64,000 nucleotides of DNA from UBA6168 sp041163745 (GCA_041163745.1 JBEAQU010000065.1:1-64000), one strand, 5' to 3'; shown: positions 8,665 through 18,377, numbered from the stretch's first letter. The notes: generated from the sequence alone by a model not told the origin. Program-made: numbers and translations.

Positions 8665-10221
8665 TCAACCTGCCCAACCTTCTCGGTCCAGGCTCCGGTA
8701 TTGGATGGCTTCCGCCAGATGTTCCATGCCGATGTCCTCGCTGCCGGCCAGGTCCGCACTGGTGCGGGCCACCTTGAGAATTCGGTCGTAGGCTCGTGCC
8801 GAGAGCCGCTGCACCTCCATCGCTTTTTTCAACAGCGTTCTCCCGGCGGAACTGAGCCGGCAAACCTCGCGCACCAGCCTGCCCGGCATCTGGGCATTGC
8901 AGTACACACCGGCATAGGACAGGAAACGGTCTTCCTGTACCTTCCGCGCATGAACGACTGCGGCGGCAATCTCCGCACTGCTGCGGGTCACGACCTCATA
9001 GCGCGACAGTTCCTCATAGGAGACCGGCGTCACCTCGACATGAAGGTCTATTCGGTCGAGCAGCGGACCGGATATCTTCCCCAGATAGCGTTTCACAACA
9101 CCGGGACCGCACACACAAGGTTTCGTCGGATGGTTGTAATATCCGCAGGGACAGGGATTCATCGAAGCGACCAACATGAAATTCGCCGGATAGTCAATCG
9201 TGAACTTCGCCCTCGATATGGTCACCCGCCGCTCCTCCATCGGTTGGCGCATGACCTCCAGGACCGAGCGCTTGAACTCCGGCAATTCATCCAGGAACAA
9301 GACTCCGTTGTGCGCCAGGGATATCTCCCCTGGCATGGGAATGGAACCACCCCCGACCAGGGCGACATCGCTGATGGTATGGTGGGGAGATCGGAAAGGT
9401 CGGTTTGCGACAAGGGATGCATCCGCAGGCAGAATGCCCGATACGGAATGTATCTTGGTCGTCTCTAGCGCCTCCATCAGGGAAAGCGGCGGCAGGATGG
9501 ACGGAAGCCGGCTCGCCAGCATGGTCTTGCCGGCCCCTGGCGGGCCGATCAGAATGGCGTTGTGACCACCGGCCGCCGCAATCTCCAAGGCGCGTTTGAC
9601 ATTTTCCTGTCCTTTCACATCCGAGAAATCCATGTTGAAGATTTCCCTGTTCGCTAGGAATTCCTCCCGGGTATCCACCCGGACCGGCTGAAGGACCGTT
9701 CTTCCCTGCAGGAAATCAATCGCTTCCGACAGGTTGTTGATGCCGTACACATCCAGGCCGCTGACAATGGCGGCCTCCCGGGCGTTCTGCCGCGGAAGGA
9801 GGATGCCCCGGTAGTGTTGCTCCCTGGCGAGTATCGCGATGGGGAGAGCGCCCTTGATGGGACGCAGACTCCCGTCCAGCGACAATTCTCCCATCATCAT
9901 GTACGAACCGACGGCATCAGGATTAATCTGATTCGTGGCGGCCAGGATGCCGACCGCTATCGGCAGGTCGTACGAGGAACCCTCCTTGCGAAGGTCCGCC
10001 GGAGCGAGATTGACAATCATCTTAAGCCGTAGCATCTGGTACCGGCTGCTCTTGAGGGCGGCTTCAATCCGCTGGAATCCTTCCTTGACGGCATTGTCCG
10101 GCAAACCGACCAGGAAGTAGAAAGGGCCGTTTCCGATGGGTTGCCCTCCGGCACTCACCTCCACGGTGATGGTCTGTGCATCCACCCCGTGGACAGCCGC
10201 AGCGTAGGTCTTTACCAACAT
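8665..10221 (-). CDS. comM: YifB/ComM family Mg-chelatase-like AAA ATPase
   Basis: ComM is a hexameric helicase promoting branch migration during integration of transforming DNA. The 518-residue product has the N-terminal ChlI-like domain with an LAPADLRKEG/YDLPIA segment and GELSLDGSLRPI. The AAA core follows, with Walker A GPPGAGKT (about 226-233), FLDELPEF as Walker B, and a Cys cluster CPCGYYNHPTKPCVCGPG. The C-terminal lid has LLDRIDLHVEV. The start MLVKTYAAAVHG matches the usual family N-terminus, and an upstream in-frame ATG at 10302 does not. With dprA it suggests capacity for natural transformation. Confidence 0.92.
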   Translation of the reverse strand: MLVKTYAAAVHGVDAQTITVEVSAGGQPIGNGPFYFLVGLPDNAVKEGFQRIEAALKSSRYQMLRLKMIVNLAPADLRKEGSSYDLPIAVGILAATNQINPDAVGSYMMMGELSLDGSLRPIKGALPIAILAREQHYRGILLPRQNAREAAIVSGLDVYGINNLSEAIDFLQGRTVLQPVRVDTREEFLANREIFNMDFSDVKGQENVKRALEIAAAGGHNAILIGPPGAGKTMLASRLPSILPPLSLMEALETTKIHSVSGILPADASLVANRPFRSPHHTISDVALVGGGSIPMPGEISLAHNGVLFLDELPEFKRSVLEVMRQPMEERRVTISRAKFTIDYPANFMLVASMNPCPCGYYNHPTKPCVCGPGVVKRYLGKISGPLLDRIDLHVEVTPVSYEELSRYEVVTRSSAEIAAAVVHARKVQEDRFLSYAGVYCNAQMPGRLVREVCRLSSAGRTLLKKAMEVQRLSARAYDRILKVARTSADLAGSEDIGMEHLAEAIQYRSLDREGWAG

Positions 10222-10453
10222 CTTTTTTCTTTTTGGTTTTTTGAGATCGCAACATCCGGCGGGCCGCTCCGGCAGGACATTCCATTTCGCCGGAGTCCGC
10301 ACGCCTCTTCCCCCGCTCTTCCATGCCGGAACGAGTACGGAGGCTTACCCAAAAGGAACGCAAAAGCAAGCAGGCTTCGTATGACCGGGCACACCGAAAT
10401 TTGTCGGATCAGGCCGGACAGTTTGAAGTGCTTTGTCTTTTCCGCAATTGTCG

Positions 10454-11131
10454 TCAGAATAGCCGGGGCGGCTCCGGCACGGGATCGTGCAAGCCTGGAT
10501 AATTATGGACCGGACTGTTCACGGACACCGACACACGGTACATGTCCAGTATGTCGTCTTCCCGGAACCGGACCAGCAGAAGCAGGTCATCCAGTTTGTC
10601 CGACCGGAGCCAATGCAGTTGGTCGCTTTCGTTGGAGAGGATGACCGGCATCCTGTTGTGAAGGCCGGACATTTCGGCGTTCGCTTCGGTTGTGATGATC
10701 GAAAAGGTATGCAACGGACCTGCGGCGCCATCCCATAAATCCCAGATCCCTGCGAACAGCAGCAAGCGACCGTCTTTGCGCTGGATGCGGTAAGGAATCT
10801 TCTGCCCTCCTTCATTCCGCCATTCGTAGAAGCTGTCCGCCGGAACCAGACATCTTCTTTGCCGGAACGGAATCCGGAAGGACGGCTTGGAAGCGATTCC
10901 TTCCTGCCTGGCATTGATCAGCAGCCCATCGTTCCGGCCGTCGTTGGACCAATGCGGAACCAAGCCCCAAACCATGGATACCAACCGGGGCTGTCCGGTG
11001 TACACCACGACACAGGCCTGCTGTTTCGGTGCTATGTTGTAACTGGGTTCCGGTGACTCCGATAGGTCCAGAAAGGGTAACTGTTGCTGAAGAACCGCTT
11101 GGGAAACGGCCAGCGAAAATCTTCCGCACAT
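10454..11131 (-). CDS. SRAP domain abasic-site crosslinking protein (YedK/HMCES family)
   Basis: SRAP proteins form a thiazolidine crosslink with abasic sites in single-stranded DNA at forks. All key residues are present: Cys2 directly after the initiator Met (MCGRF), Asn73 in LLINARQEG, Glu103 in SFYEW and His158 in GLHNRMPV. The 225-residue length is standard. The CGRF start requires Met removal and fixes the start codon. The gene is divergent from ctaA across an AT-rich gap that may be part of the replication origin region. Confidence 0.95.
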   Translation of the reverse strand: MCGRFSLAVSQAVLQQQLPFLDLSESPEPSYNIAPKQQACVVVYTGQPRLVSMVWGLVPHWSNDGRNDGLLINARQEGIASKPSFRIPFRQRRCLVPADSFYEWRNEGGQKIPYRIQRKDGRLLLFAGIWDLWDGAAGPLHTFSIITTEANAEMSGLHNRMPVILSNESDQLHWLRSDKLDDLLLLVRFREDDILDMYRVSVSVNSPVHNYPGLHDPVPEPPRLF

Positions 11132-11764
11132 TTTTTTATTATATTTAAGTGGTGTTCTTTACAATCCATTCAGTCAATAAAATGACGGAAATCGTCACTT
11201 ATGTATGAGTTGCGCCAAGGAGAAGGAAATCCACCTGCCTGATGTGGAAAGGTGTTGGAAAAGGGGCCTTTACCAAGCCTTCTCCGCACATCCTTTAGTA
11301 CACAATGGGTGAATCGGTACACATATGCGTCGGTCGCCGTGGATTATCGTCCAGTTATCGACAAGGCGCAGAAAGATATCACCGACGCCCGGAGCATGAA
11401 TTTATCCCTACCACGGTTGTCGACAGCTTGTGAATAAAGTGCGCAACCGGCCTAAAATTCGGAAAGCGTGTTGTGGACGGGCTGTGGAAAATACGGTCTG
11501 AAAACCGAAGTTATCAAATTCCAAGTAAACACCGCTTTTTTTGTGCACAAACCAACACCCTTAATAACAAGGGAATTTTACTTTCTTTTTTTAAAAAAAA
11601 ACTGATGTATTATTAAAAGACGTGGAAAAGCGCAGTGGAAATCGGTACCGTTCGAGGCAGCGCGCCGGCCTGTCCGGCACCAGGAAAAAGATTAGTTTTG
11701 CAAATACGGAGGCTGGTTATTCCTTGGTTGCGTACGCACCCGGAAGAGCGGAAGCGGAAGCTGG
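11132..11764. other. AT-rich gap with DnaA-box-like 9-mers; candidate oriC, part A
   Basis: About 630 gene-free bases. Near matches (one mismatch) to the DnaA box TTATCCACA occur at 11355 (TTATCGACA), 11429 (TGTGAATAA, reverse) and 11483 (TGTGGAAAA, reverse). The right part is rich in A/T runs. Hand counts put the change from C-rich to G-rich on the plus strand in this gap. Replication-origin function is inferred and dnaA is not in the window. Confidence 0.35.
11693..11700 (+). promoter_or_regulatory. -7 promoter element of ctaA
   Basis: TAGTTTTG matches TAnnTTTG, 64 bases before the ctaA start. Confidence 0.4.
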
Positions 11765-12880
11765 ATGGAACACATAAAAACGGGAACAATGGAATCGAAG
11801 AAAAAAAGGGAGGTTTCCGGTGCGGTCCGGAATTGGTTGATGTTGGGCATTGCGATGGTTTTTGTCCAGGTGGTGGTCGGAGGAGTGACCCGGCTGACAG
11901 ATTCCGGTCTTTCGATAACGGAATGGGCCGTTATCCAGGGTACGATCCCTCCGCTGAACGAGTCTGAATGGCAGGAAGCATTCGAGCAGTACCGGGAGGC
12001 TGCAAAAAGGCAATACGAATCCTTGCATGCGGACATGAGTCTGTCTTCGTTCAAGGTCATCTACTTCTGGGAGTATGCCCACCGGCTTTGGGCACGGCTG
12101 ATGGGTCTTGTGTTTTTGTTCCCTTTTCTCTATTTTCTCTGGCGGCGGTTGTTGCCCGGATGGTTGCTGCGGCGCTTGGCTGTGGTGGTTGCCCTCGCGG
12201 CCCTGGCGGCCACATTCGGATGGATCATGGTTGCCAGCGGGTTGAACAAGGACAACAGGACCTGGGTGAGCGCATACAAATTGGTCGTTCATCTCGGCAT
12301 CGCCTTTGTCCTTTTCGGGTACTTGTACTGGACCTGGTTGATGACGGCACCGGGTACGCTGGTTGCGGAACAACAGCAGGGGCGATGGTGGATGAAGGTG
12401 CGTTGGGTGGTTTTCTGGTTGTTGGTGCAGGTGTTGTTCGGCGGGTTGATGGCGGGAATGCGGGCCGGACTGATATTCACCCATTATCCGTTGTGGTTGG
12501 AATGGAGACAGTTCGTCGCTTTGTTCGGGGAAGGAAGTCTGCCGGCGGCAAGTCAGGTGTTGGATTATGAGTCGTCGTTGGTTGTCAAGGCGGTCGTACA
12601 GTTGTTGCACCGTGTCACTGCATGGGTGTTGTTGGCTGTCATGTTGATGTTCGCCCGGGCTGCATGGCGGGAACAGGTTTCCGATACGCTCAAGGCAGCT
12701 ATACGCCGGATGTTATGGGTACTTGGAGTGCAGTTGTTGATTGGTGTGTTGACGGTAACCAACAGCATAGGAAGAATACCGGTCGGTTGGGGCGCCATCC
12801 ATCAGGCTGTCGCATTGGTGCTTTTCGCCACCGCTTTGTCCGTTGCTTACCACTGTTTCCCGCGCGCACGAACCATTTGA
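11765..12880 (+). CDS. ctaA: heme A synthase (COX15/CtaA family)
   Basis: Membrane enzyme converting heme O to heme A for aa3-type terminal oxidases. The 371-residue protein has about eight transmembrane helices. Diagnostic features are GGVTRLTDSGLSITEW after the first helix, the heme-ligating EYAHRLWAR, GLNKDNRTWVSAYKLVVHLGIA, and the C-terminal half with LLHRVTAW and AIHQAVAL His ligands. Its large loop between helices 1 and 2 is the COX15-type form common in Bacteroidota. A second possible start lies at Met9. No cytochrome oxidase genes are adjacent. Confidence 0.93.
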   Translation: MEHIKTGTMESKKKREVSGAVRNWLMLGIAMVFVQVVVGGVTRLTDSGLSITEWAVIQGTIPPLNESEWQEAFEQYREAAKRQYESLHADMSLSSFKVIYFWEYAHRLWARLMGLVFLFPFLYFLWRRLLPGWLLRRLAVVVALAALAATFGWIMVASGLNKDNRTWVSAYKLVVHLGIAFVLFGYLYWTWLMTAPGTLVAEQQQGRWWMKVRWVVFWLLVQVLFGGLMAGMRAGLIFTHYPLWLEWRQFVALFGEGSLPAASQVLDYESSLVVKAVVQLLHRVTAWVLLAVMLMFARAAWREQVSDTLKAAIRRMLWVLGVQLLIGVLTVTNSIGRIPVGWGAIHQAVALVLFATALSVAYHCFPRARTI

Positions 12881-13573
12881 TTTCCACTGAAAAATGTTAG
12901 TAATGTGGAAAAATATGTTGATAACTTGAAATGGTCTTTCGATGGATAACTTGTTTTTTTCTAAATAATTGTATTTAAGGGTTTTGTATGTATTACACCT
13001 TGTTAAGAAATTGTCAATTGATGTGGAAAAACCAGTATGTGGTATTGTTGGAGAACCATTGTGGCGTAGCGGCGAAAGCATTGGACGGCACCGGGAGCCC
13101 ATGTCGGGTGTCCGCTTCCCATGGCGCAGGGTATCATGCTGCTTAGGAGGGTACGTGTGCATCCTGCGTTGGGAATTTTGCTGTTGTCATGGAATTAATT
13201 TCTGTATTGTTTGTTTTTAGATATATTTCACTACGGATAAAATTGATATAGTATAAAATAATATATAATAATTACTAAATTTTAAAAATCAACATTTGTT
13301 GATAATGATGTTGATAAGTAAATTTCAAATGTATAAGCACTTTCCTTGTAAATTCTTTGATTGCCAAGCATCGGTAGTATTTGAGAGGTGGTGTCTCGGC
13401 AGGCATTATTTGAGGCAATAATGTTAAAAGAAGGGTTTATTTAGCTATTTTTCCGCGCAGAAGTCGATGCAATGGCGTTGGAGGACAAGGAAAAAGCAGG
13501 CGATCGACAGTCGGCGGGTTCTCACGGAAGTCATGGACCTTCTCCCGGCCGACAAACAACAATCCGAGCAAAT
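12881..13573. other. very AT-rich gap with paired TGTTGATAA boxes; candidate oriC, part B
   Basis: About 690 gene-free bases, strongly AT-rich from 13200 to 13340. DnaA-box-like 9-mers (one mismatch from TTATCCACA) lie at 12904 and 13022 (TGTGGAAAA) and at 12916, 13297 and 13309 (TGTTGATAA); the last two are direct repeats 12 bp apart. A 16-bp palindrome (13288-13303, ATCAACA-TT-TGTTGAT) overlaps the first. CATTATT/AATAATG forms a small hairpin at 13404-13423. Adjacent AT-rich DNA would suit an unwinding element. Origin function is inferred. Confidence 0.4.
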
Positions 13574-14344
13574 ATGGACTATCCGGTCAAGGAAGAAGGT
13601 GGTTTCAGGTATATAGAGACATTGGGCGGTTCGCAAAACATCATGTTGTTGCATGGATTGTTCGGCGCACTCAGCAATTTCAGCGGCATCCTAGGACACT
13701 TCGGCAAGTCCTGCAACGTAGTGGTACCTATTCTTCCCATTTTCGAATTGCCTTTGCGAAAGGTGTCCGTCTCCGGCTTGGTGGACCATGTGCAGCAGTT
13801 CGTCGGTCACAAAGGGTTCGAACAGGTGCATCTGTTGGGCAATTCGCTCGGCGGGCACATCGCCCTGCTCTATGCATTGGCACAACCGGAGAAAGTTGCC
13901 TCCATCATATTGACAGGTAGTTCCGGTTTGTTTGAGAATGCGATGGGCAGCACTTTTCCGAAGCGGGGGGACTACGAGTATATCAAAAAAAAAGCGGAAA
14001 CAACCTTTTTCAACCCCGCTGTCGCTACCAAGGAGCTGGTGGACGAAGTGTTCGATACGGTCAATGACCGAAACAAGGCGATCCGGGTCGTCGCCACCGC
14101 AAAGTCGGCTATCCGACATAACCTTCGCGACAAGCTTTCCCTGATCCATGCCCCGAGCTTGTTGATATGGGGAAAGCAGGACAATGTGACCCCCGCCTTT
14201 GTCGGAGAGGAGTTTCATGCTTTGTTGCCCAATTCCCGCCTTCATATGCTGGAGCAATGCGGACACGCACCCATGATGGAGCATCCGGAGACATTCAACG
14301 ACATCATGGAGAAGTTTCTCCGATCCTTGTCCTCCGGTTCCTGA
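13574..14344 (+). CDS. alpha/beta hydrolase
   Basis: Cytoplasmic alpha/beta-hydrolase-fold enzyme of 256 residues with unknown substrate. The oxyanion-hole segment LLHGLFGALSNF, the nucleophile elbow GNSLGG, the acid Asp in WGKQDNVTP and the catalytic His in CGHAPMMEHP form a complete triad in the order expected for the family. The start MDYPVKEEGGF was chosen because residues encoded upstream (from 13472) are low-complexity and unlike the family. It converges with the MoxR-type ATPase gene. Confidence 0.85.
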   Translation: MDYPVKEEGGFRYIETLGGSQNIMLLHGLFGALSNFSGILGHFGKSCNVVVPILPIFELPLRKVSVSGLVDHVQQFVGHKGFEQVHLLGNSLGGHIALLYALAQPEKVASIILTGSSGLFENAMGSTFPKRGDYEYIKKKAETTFFNPAVATKELVDEVFDTVNDRNKAIRVVATAKSAIRHNLRDKLSLIHAPSLLIWGKQDNVTPAFVGEEFHALLPNSRLHMLEQCGHAPMMEHPETFNDIMEKFLRSLSSGS

Positions 14345-14352
14345 GTTTTCTA

Positions 14353-14377
14353 TCTCCGGCGAGCCTGGTGCCGGAGA
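14353..14377. terminator. hairpin between convergent genes
   Basis: TCTCCGGC (14353-14360) pairs with GCCGGAGA (14370-14377), an 8-bp stem with a 9-base loop. It lies between the convergent hydrolase and AAA ATPase genes. There is no clear T-run on either side, so termination is only suggested. Confidence 0.35.
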
Positions 14378-14385
14378 CAAAGGGC

Positions 14386-15474
14386 TCATCCTGCGAACTG
14401 TCGGAACGCCGTATATAGATCCGACCAGTCCTTCCTTTCCTTCACCACCGTTTCCAGGTATTCCAACCAGATGTTCCGGTCATGTACCGGATCCTTGACA
14501 ACGGCTCCGGCGAGCGCTGCGGCCAGGTCGTTCGGTCGGAGCGTACCGTCTCCGAAGTGTAGCGCCAAAGCCAAGCCGCTTTGTACCACCGAGATGGCTT
14601 CCGCCGTACTGAGGGTGCTGCCGGGCACTTTCAACTTGACACGGCCGTCGACCGTTCTGCCACTTCTAAGCTCCCGGAAGATGGTGACCAGCCGCTGGAT
14701 TTCCCGGATGGGAGGAGGAGGTTTGTCCACGCCTATTTTACTGTCTGCCGTCTCCACCCTGTGTTGTACAATCCTGACCTCCTCCTCCAAAGTTTCAGGC
14801 AGGGGCAATATCACGGTGTTGAAGCGTCGTCGGAGTGCGCTGGATAATTCGTTGACACCTTTGTCGCGGTCGTTTGCTGTTGCGATGACGTTGAAGCCTT
14901 CCACGGCCTGCACAACCGCTCCCAGTTCCGGAACCGGCAGCATTTTCTCGGACAACAAGGTGATGAGGGCATCCTGGATGTCCGCCGGAATCCGGGTGAG
15001 TTCCTCTATACGGGCAATCTTTCCATCCCGCATGGCCTGCATGACCGGACTGGGTACAAGGGAACGTTCAGATGGTCCTTCCGCAATGAGTGCGGCATAA
15101 TTCCAGCCGTATCGAAGGGCCTCCTCCCCCATCCCGGCGGTTCCCTGCACCAGCAGGGTGGAATTGCCGGAAATGGCGGCGGCCAGATGCTCGGATACCC
15201 AGGTCTTGGCAGTCCCAGGAATCCCTAGCAATAACAGGGCACGGTCCGTCACCAAGGTGGAAACCGCGAGTTCGATGATCCGCCGCTGCCCGAAATACTT
15301 CGGCTCCACCACAAAGCCGTCCGGCAGTGTTCCGCCCAGCAGGTATGTGACCACGGCTTGCGGGGACAATTGCCAACTGGGGGGACGTAAGTTGGTGTCC
15401 GCTGCGGCAAGGGCCTGCAGTTCGGCCGCGTAGCGCTGCTCGGCATGGGGCCGCAATATCTCCTTGTCTGACAT
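14386..15474 (-). CDS. MoxR-type AAA+ ATPase, orphan
   Basis: AAA+ ATPase of 362 residues in the MoxR/RavA clade. It shows Walker A GIPGTAKTW, pore-loop region TAGMGEEALRYGWNYA, IARIEELTRIPADIQDALITLLSE (Walker B region with sensor features), NVIATANDRDKGVNELSSALRRRFN (sensor 1 and arginine finger). The sequence type, with YFGQRR and KTWVSEHLAAAISG, is that of ATPases normally encoded beside vWA, SWIM zinc-finger and DUF5682-like genes. None of those partners is next to it here. The start MSDKEILRPHAEQ fits the family, and the in-frame upstream extension to 15660 does not. Confidence 0.85.
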   Translation of the reverse strand: MSDKEILRPHAEQRYAAELQALAAADTNLRPPSWQLSPQAVVTYLLGGTLPDGFVVEPKYFGQRRIIELAVSTLVTDRALLLLGIPGTAKTWVSEHLAAAISGNSTLLVQGTAGMGEEALRYGWNYAALIAEGPSERSLVPSPVMQAMRDGKIARIEELTRIPADIQDALITLLSEKMLPVPELGAVVQAVEGFNVIATANDRDKGVNELSSALRRRFNTVILPLPETLEEEVRIVQHRVETADSKIGVDKPPPPIREIQRLVTIFRELRSGRTVDGRVKLKVPGSTLSTAEAISVVQSGLALALHFGDGTLRPNDLAAALAGAVVKDPVHDRNIWLEYLETVVKERKDWSDLYTAFRQFAG

Positions 15475-15665
15475 GTTCTCCAAATGAGTATGTTCGGTTG
15501 GTGGTACGACAAAGGTTAGGATTTTTATCTGAATTGCGGACACTCCTTTCCCGAAAACAACGACTGCAGCCTGCCCATCATCAACACCCCGGCGCTGTCC
15601 TCCGCTTCTTTCTATCCGAAGCAGGTATAAACCATGGGAAATGGGGAAGTATGAAGTCAAATTTT

Positions 15666-15673
15666 TACATTTG
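15666..15673 (+). promoter_or_regulatory. -7 promoter element of the secreted trio
   Basis: TACATTTG matches TAnnTTTG, 31 bases before the ATG at 15705. It is the only such element seen ahead of the three-gene run. Confidence 0.45.
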
Positions 15674-15704
15674 CTTATCTACTTACCAACTAAATTTCAC
15701 ATTG

Positions 15705-18377
15705 ATGCGCACTCATCTATCGTATGTGACGGTGATGGCAGCCGTTTTGTTCGCCTTTTCCGTCCACGGACAACAATTGCCGGGCAATTACCGGTTCGAA
15801 GGTTCCAGTCAGGGGGGCATCCTTGCCAACATCGTGCGCCAAAACATTCAATTCAACGGATATACCAATCACTGGCACGACAGCTACCGGCAGTGGATAC
15901 GATATGGTAATCTTTTCAAAATCGGTATTCCGGACCTAACGCTGACCATTGCCCAGCACAAGGCCAATGTCGCGGAGGATCTGGGCATACCAGGACTTCG
16001 GATGCAGGAAGGCTTTCTGGACGCCATATGGCAGGCGGGTGCTTTCGAAGTACTGGAGGATCCGGATGCGCAGTTGCTGTCGGACGGTTTTCCCAAAGGT
16101 AATGTGCTGGTGCTGGTGTCTCCGGAAACACCGGTCGGCCGCGCTTTGGTGAATCAGCTGCCGCCGGACGGGTTGCTGCCGTCCGAACTAGGGAACCATC
16201 AGGCAAACGCCGCTGCTTATCTGCCGGTCGATGTGTTTTTACTTCGCTCAGAACAGGGCACGCTCTTCGTTATTTCCGCCACCGACCTGCAGGTCAGACG
16301 GCAGGTCCGCCAATTGGTCGACCAGACCCTGGCCTTGCTTCGGACCTACGACCTCCGGAAGGGTTGGTTCGGAGCTGCCACATTGCTGAAAAGCGTGACT
16401 TGTGCCTTCGGCCATCCCATCGAGGTGATGGGCCATGCCCTCAACGAAGGTTGTTCCTTCGCGGTATTCCATGGCTACATGGATTTCTGGGCCCAGTCGG
16501 AATTCAATACCTGGATGGAATCCGTCGGAAATCCGCTCGTCGTTGATGTCGGCACACACAATATTTTCGGCTGCCGTGATTACCAGGGTATCCAGTTGCA
16601 GGACATGGGAGGCGAGGAAGGATGGATTGACTATGCGCATGAGAAAGGCGGTTATATCTTCCGGCCCGTTTACGATCCCTCCCGGGACGAATACCGGTAC
16701 GACGGCTATATCGCGACGGAAGGAAACAAGGAGCAGATCGACGAAGGGGAAGTGCCTTTTGTCAGTTATACCGGAGAATTGGAGGGTGATGCCGCTGCCA
16801 GCATGGTGCTGTTCGTGCCGAAAGGAGAGCCGTTCGACAAGGCGGCGATGTGGAAGGCCATACTCGATGTTCGTGCTGTGTCCGTACAGCCCGGCGGTCT
16901 GCTGATGGGGCCCCGATCGTTCCGCGACCCCTTGAACGCCCTGCTGCTCGACCGGGTGCTACTTGAAGGATTGTTCGCAGACCGCGTCAATCTACAGGCG
17001 CATACGGAGGACTACACATTGGTGGTGAAGGTGACCAATACCTTGCCGGAGGCTGTTTCCGGTCAGTTGCGGTTCACGCTGCCGGATGGTATCCAGGCGG
17101 CTGCAGCGACGACGTCCGTATCCCTACCGGCGGGCTCGGAAAAGACCTACCGTTTTCCCTTGGAGCCCGGAGCTGCCGCCTTGGGTATGTCGAATCCCTT
17201 GCTGGTTGATTTTGATCATCCGAGGTGGAACAAGCGGACCATGGCGCTGTTGGACCTACCCCGGGCTGTCTCCTGTCATACTTTGTTGTATGGACATGCG
17301 CCGACCGTCGATTTTCCTGTTTCGGTTCATAACTTCAGCAGGTCCACGACTTTTCCGGTCCGGCTGCGGGTACTCGACAAGTTGTCCGGAAAGCTTGTGC
17401 ATCAATCGGAGCAACGGGCAAGCGCCGAAACCGGCCGGTACGCCAGACTGTCCTTTTCCTTGCCCTTGGGAGCGGGTGCATACAAGGTGGTCGTCACCGC
17501 ATTGGAACAAACCAGCGAATGCCAGCTGGGGGTCGGGGCCGCCAGCGGTCATGCCTACTTGTATGAGGACGACCTTGACAATGACGGCATCAAGGAATAT
17601 CGGATGGAGAATGACCAGGTCCGGCTCACTTTCATCGCGACGGGAGCCAGGGTGATCGAATATTATATCAAGGAAAAAGAGGACAATGCGTTCTTCAAGT
17701 TGTGGCCGGACAAACCGGATGATCACGACCGACCGTACCGCCGTCGTGGATTCTATCCTTTCGGTGGATTCGAGGATTTCCTCGGACAGGCAAGTATGGA
17801 GACCCATCAGGTATATGATGTCCGCGTGACCCGAAGCGAAGGAGATTACGTCCGGCTTGTCATGTCCACGGATTATTTCGGTAACCGGTTGGAAAAAACA
17901 TATACGCTTTACGGAAACTCTCCTTTGCTGGAGGTACGCTATGCGCTCGATTTCAAAAATCCGGAGGCAAATGTCATCGGGCCGCAGCCCATCCTCGCGC
18001 TCGGAAAAGAACATGGTACGGAGGATGTGTACACCGTTCCGGATATGGAAGGGACAAAGGAATTCCGTATGCGGCCGGAGGAATATTACGGACAGATACT
18101 CAATCTGCGGGAGGGCTGGAATGCCGGTTACGACAGCCGGGAGGAAATTGCGTTCGTCAGCGCTTATCCGGTGCAGCAGCCGCTTTTCCTCCATATGTGG
18201 ATGAACCATGACAGGAACCCCGATTCCCATTATTTCTACAACGAATTCCAACCTTGGGTGCCGATCGTCCAGAAAACCACCATGTTCTTCACATTTTACA
18301 TGTGGGGCCAGGGCGGACATTGGATGGAGGCACTGAACAGCCTGCAGGAAAGGAACCTGATCAGCGTGAGGCCTTGA
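15705..18377 (+). CDS. large secreted protein with C-terminal mutarotase-like sandwich, function unknown
   Basis: The 890-residue product starts with a signal peptide (MRTHLSYVTVMAAVLFAF, cleavage near VHG-QQ). I do not recognise the first 450 residues; they contain the Gly/Asp/His-rich segments VVDVGTHNIFGCRDYQG and DMGGEEGWIDYAHEKGGY. The middle resembles beta-sandwich modules (TLVVKVTNTLPEAVSGQLRF; HNFSRSTTFPVRLRVLD). The last 300 residues (YLYEDDLDNDGIKEYRMEN, then FGNRLEKTYTLYGNSPLLEVRYALDF) resemble the galactose-mutarotase-like fold of glycoside-processing proteins. It is the first of three plus-strand genes that all look carbohydrate-related. A periplasmic or secreted polysaccharide role is inferred. 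Confidence 0.6.
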   Translation: MRTHLSYVTVMAAVLFAFSVHGQQLPGNYRFEGSSQGGILANIVRQNIQFNGYTNHWHDSYRQWIRYGNLFKIGIPDLTLTIAQHKANVAEDLGIPGLRMQEGFLDAIWQAGAFEVLEDPDAQLLSDGFPKGNVLVLVSPETPVGRALVNQLPPDGLLPSELGNHQANAAAYLPVDVFLLRSEQGTLFVISATDLQVRRQVRQLVDQTLALLRTYDLRKGWFGAATLLKSVTCAFGHPIEVMGHALNEGCSFAVFHGYMDFWAQSEFNTWMESVGNPLVVDVGTHNIFGCRDYQGIQLQDMGGEEGWIDYAHEKGGYIFRPVYDPSRDEYRYDGYIATEGNKEQIDEGEVPFVSYTGELEGDAAASMVLFVPKGEPFDKAAMWKAILDVRAVSVQPGGLLMGPRSFRDPLNALLLDRVLLEGLFADRVNLQAHTEDYTLVVKVTNTLPEAVSGQLRFTLPDGIQAAAATTSVSLPAGSEKTYRFPLEPGAAALGMSNPLLVDFDHPRWNKRTMALLDLPRAVSCHTLLYGHAPTVDFPVSVHNFSRSTTFPVRLRVLDKLSGKLVHQSEQRASAETGRYARLSFSLPLGAGAYKVVVTALEQTSECQLGVGAASGHAYLYEDDLDNDGIKEYRMENDQVRLTFIATGARVIEYYIKEKEDNAFFKLWPDKPDDHDRPYRRRGFYPFGGFEDFLGQASMETHQVYDVRVTRSEGDYVRLVMSTDYFGNRLEKTYTLYGNSPLLEVRYALDFKNPEANVIGPQPILALGKEHGTEDVYTVPDMEGTKEFRMRPEEYYGQILNLREGWNAGYDSREEIAFVSAYPVQQPLFLHMWMNHDRNPDSHYFYNEFQPWVPIVQKTTMFFTFYMWGQGGHWMEALNSLQERNLISVRP

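Noticed and set aside
11541..11550. Palindrome TTGTGCACAA in the candidate origin gap
   Set aside because: Only 10 bases, not a DnaA-box match, and easily expected by chance in this AT-rich stretch.
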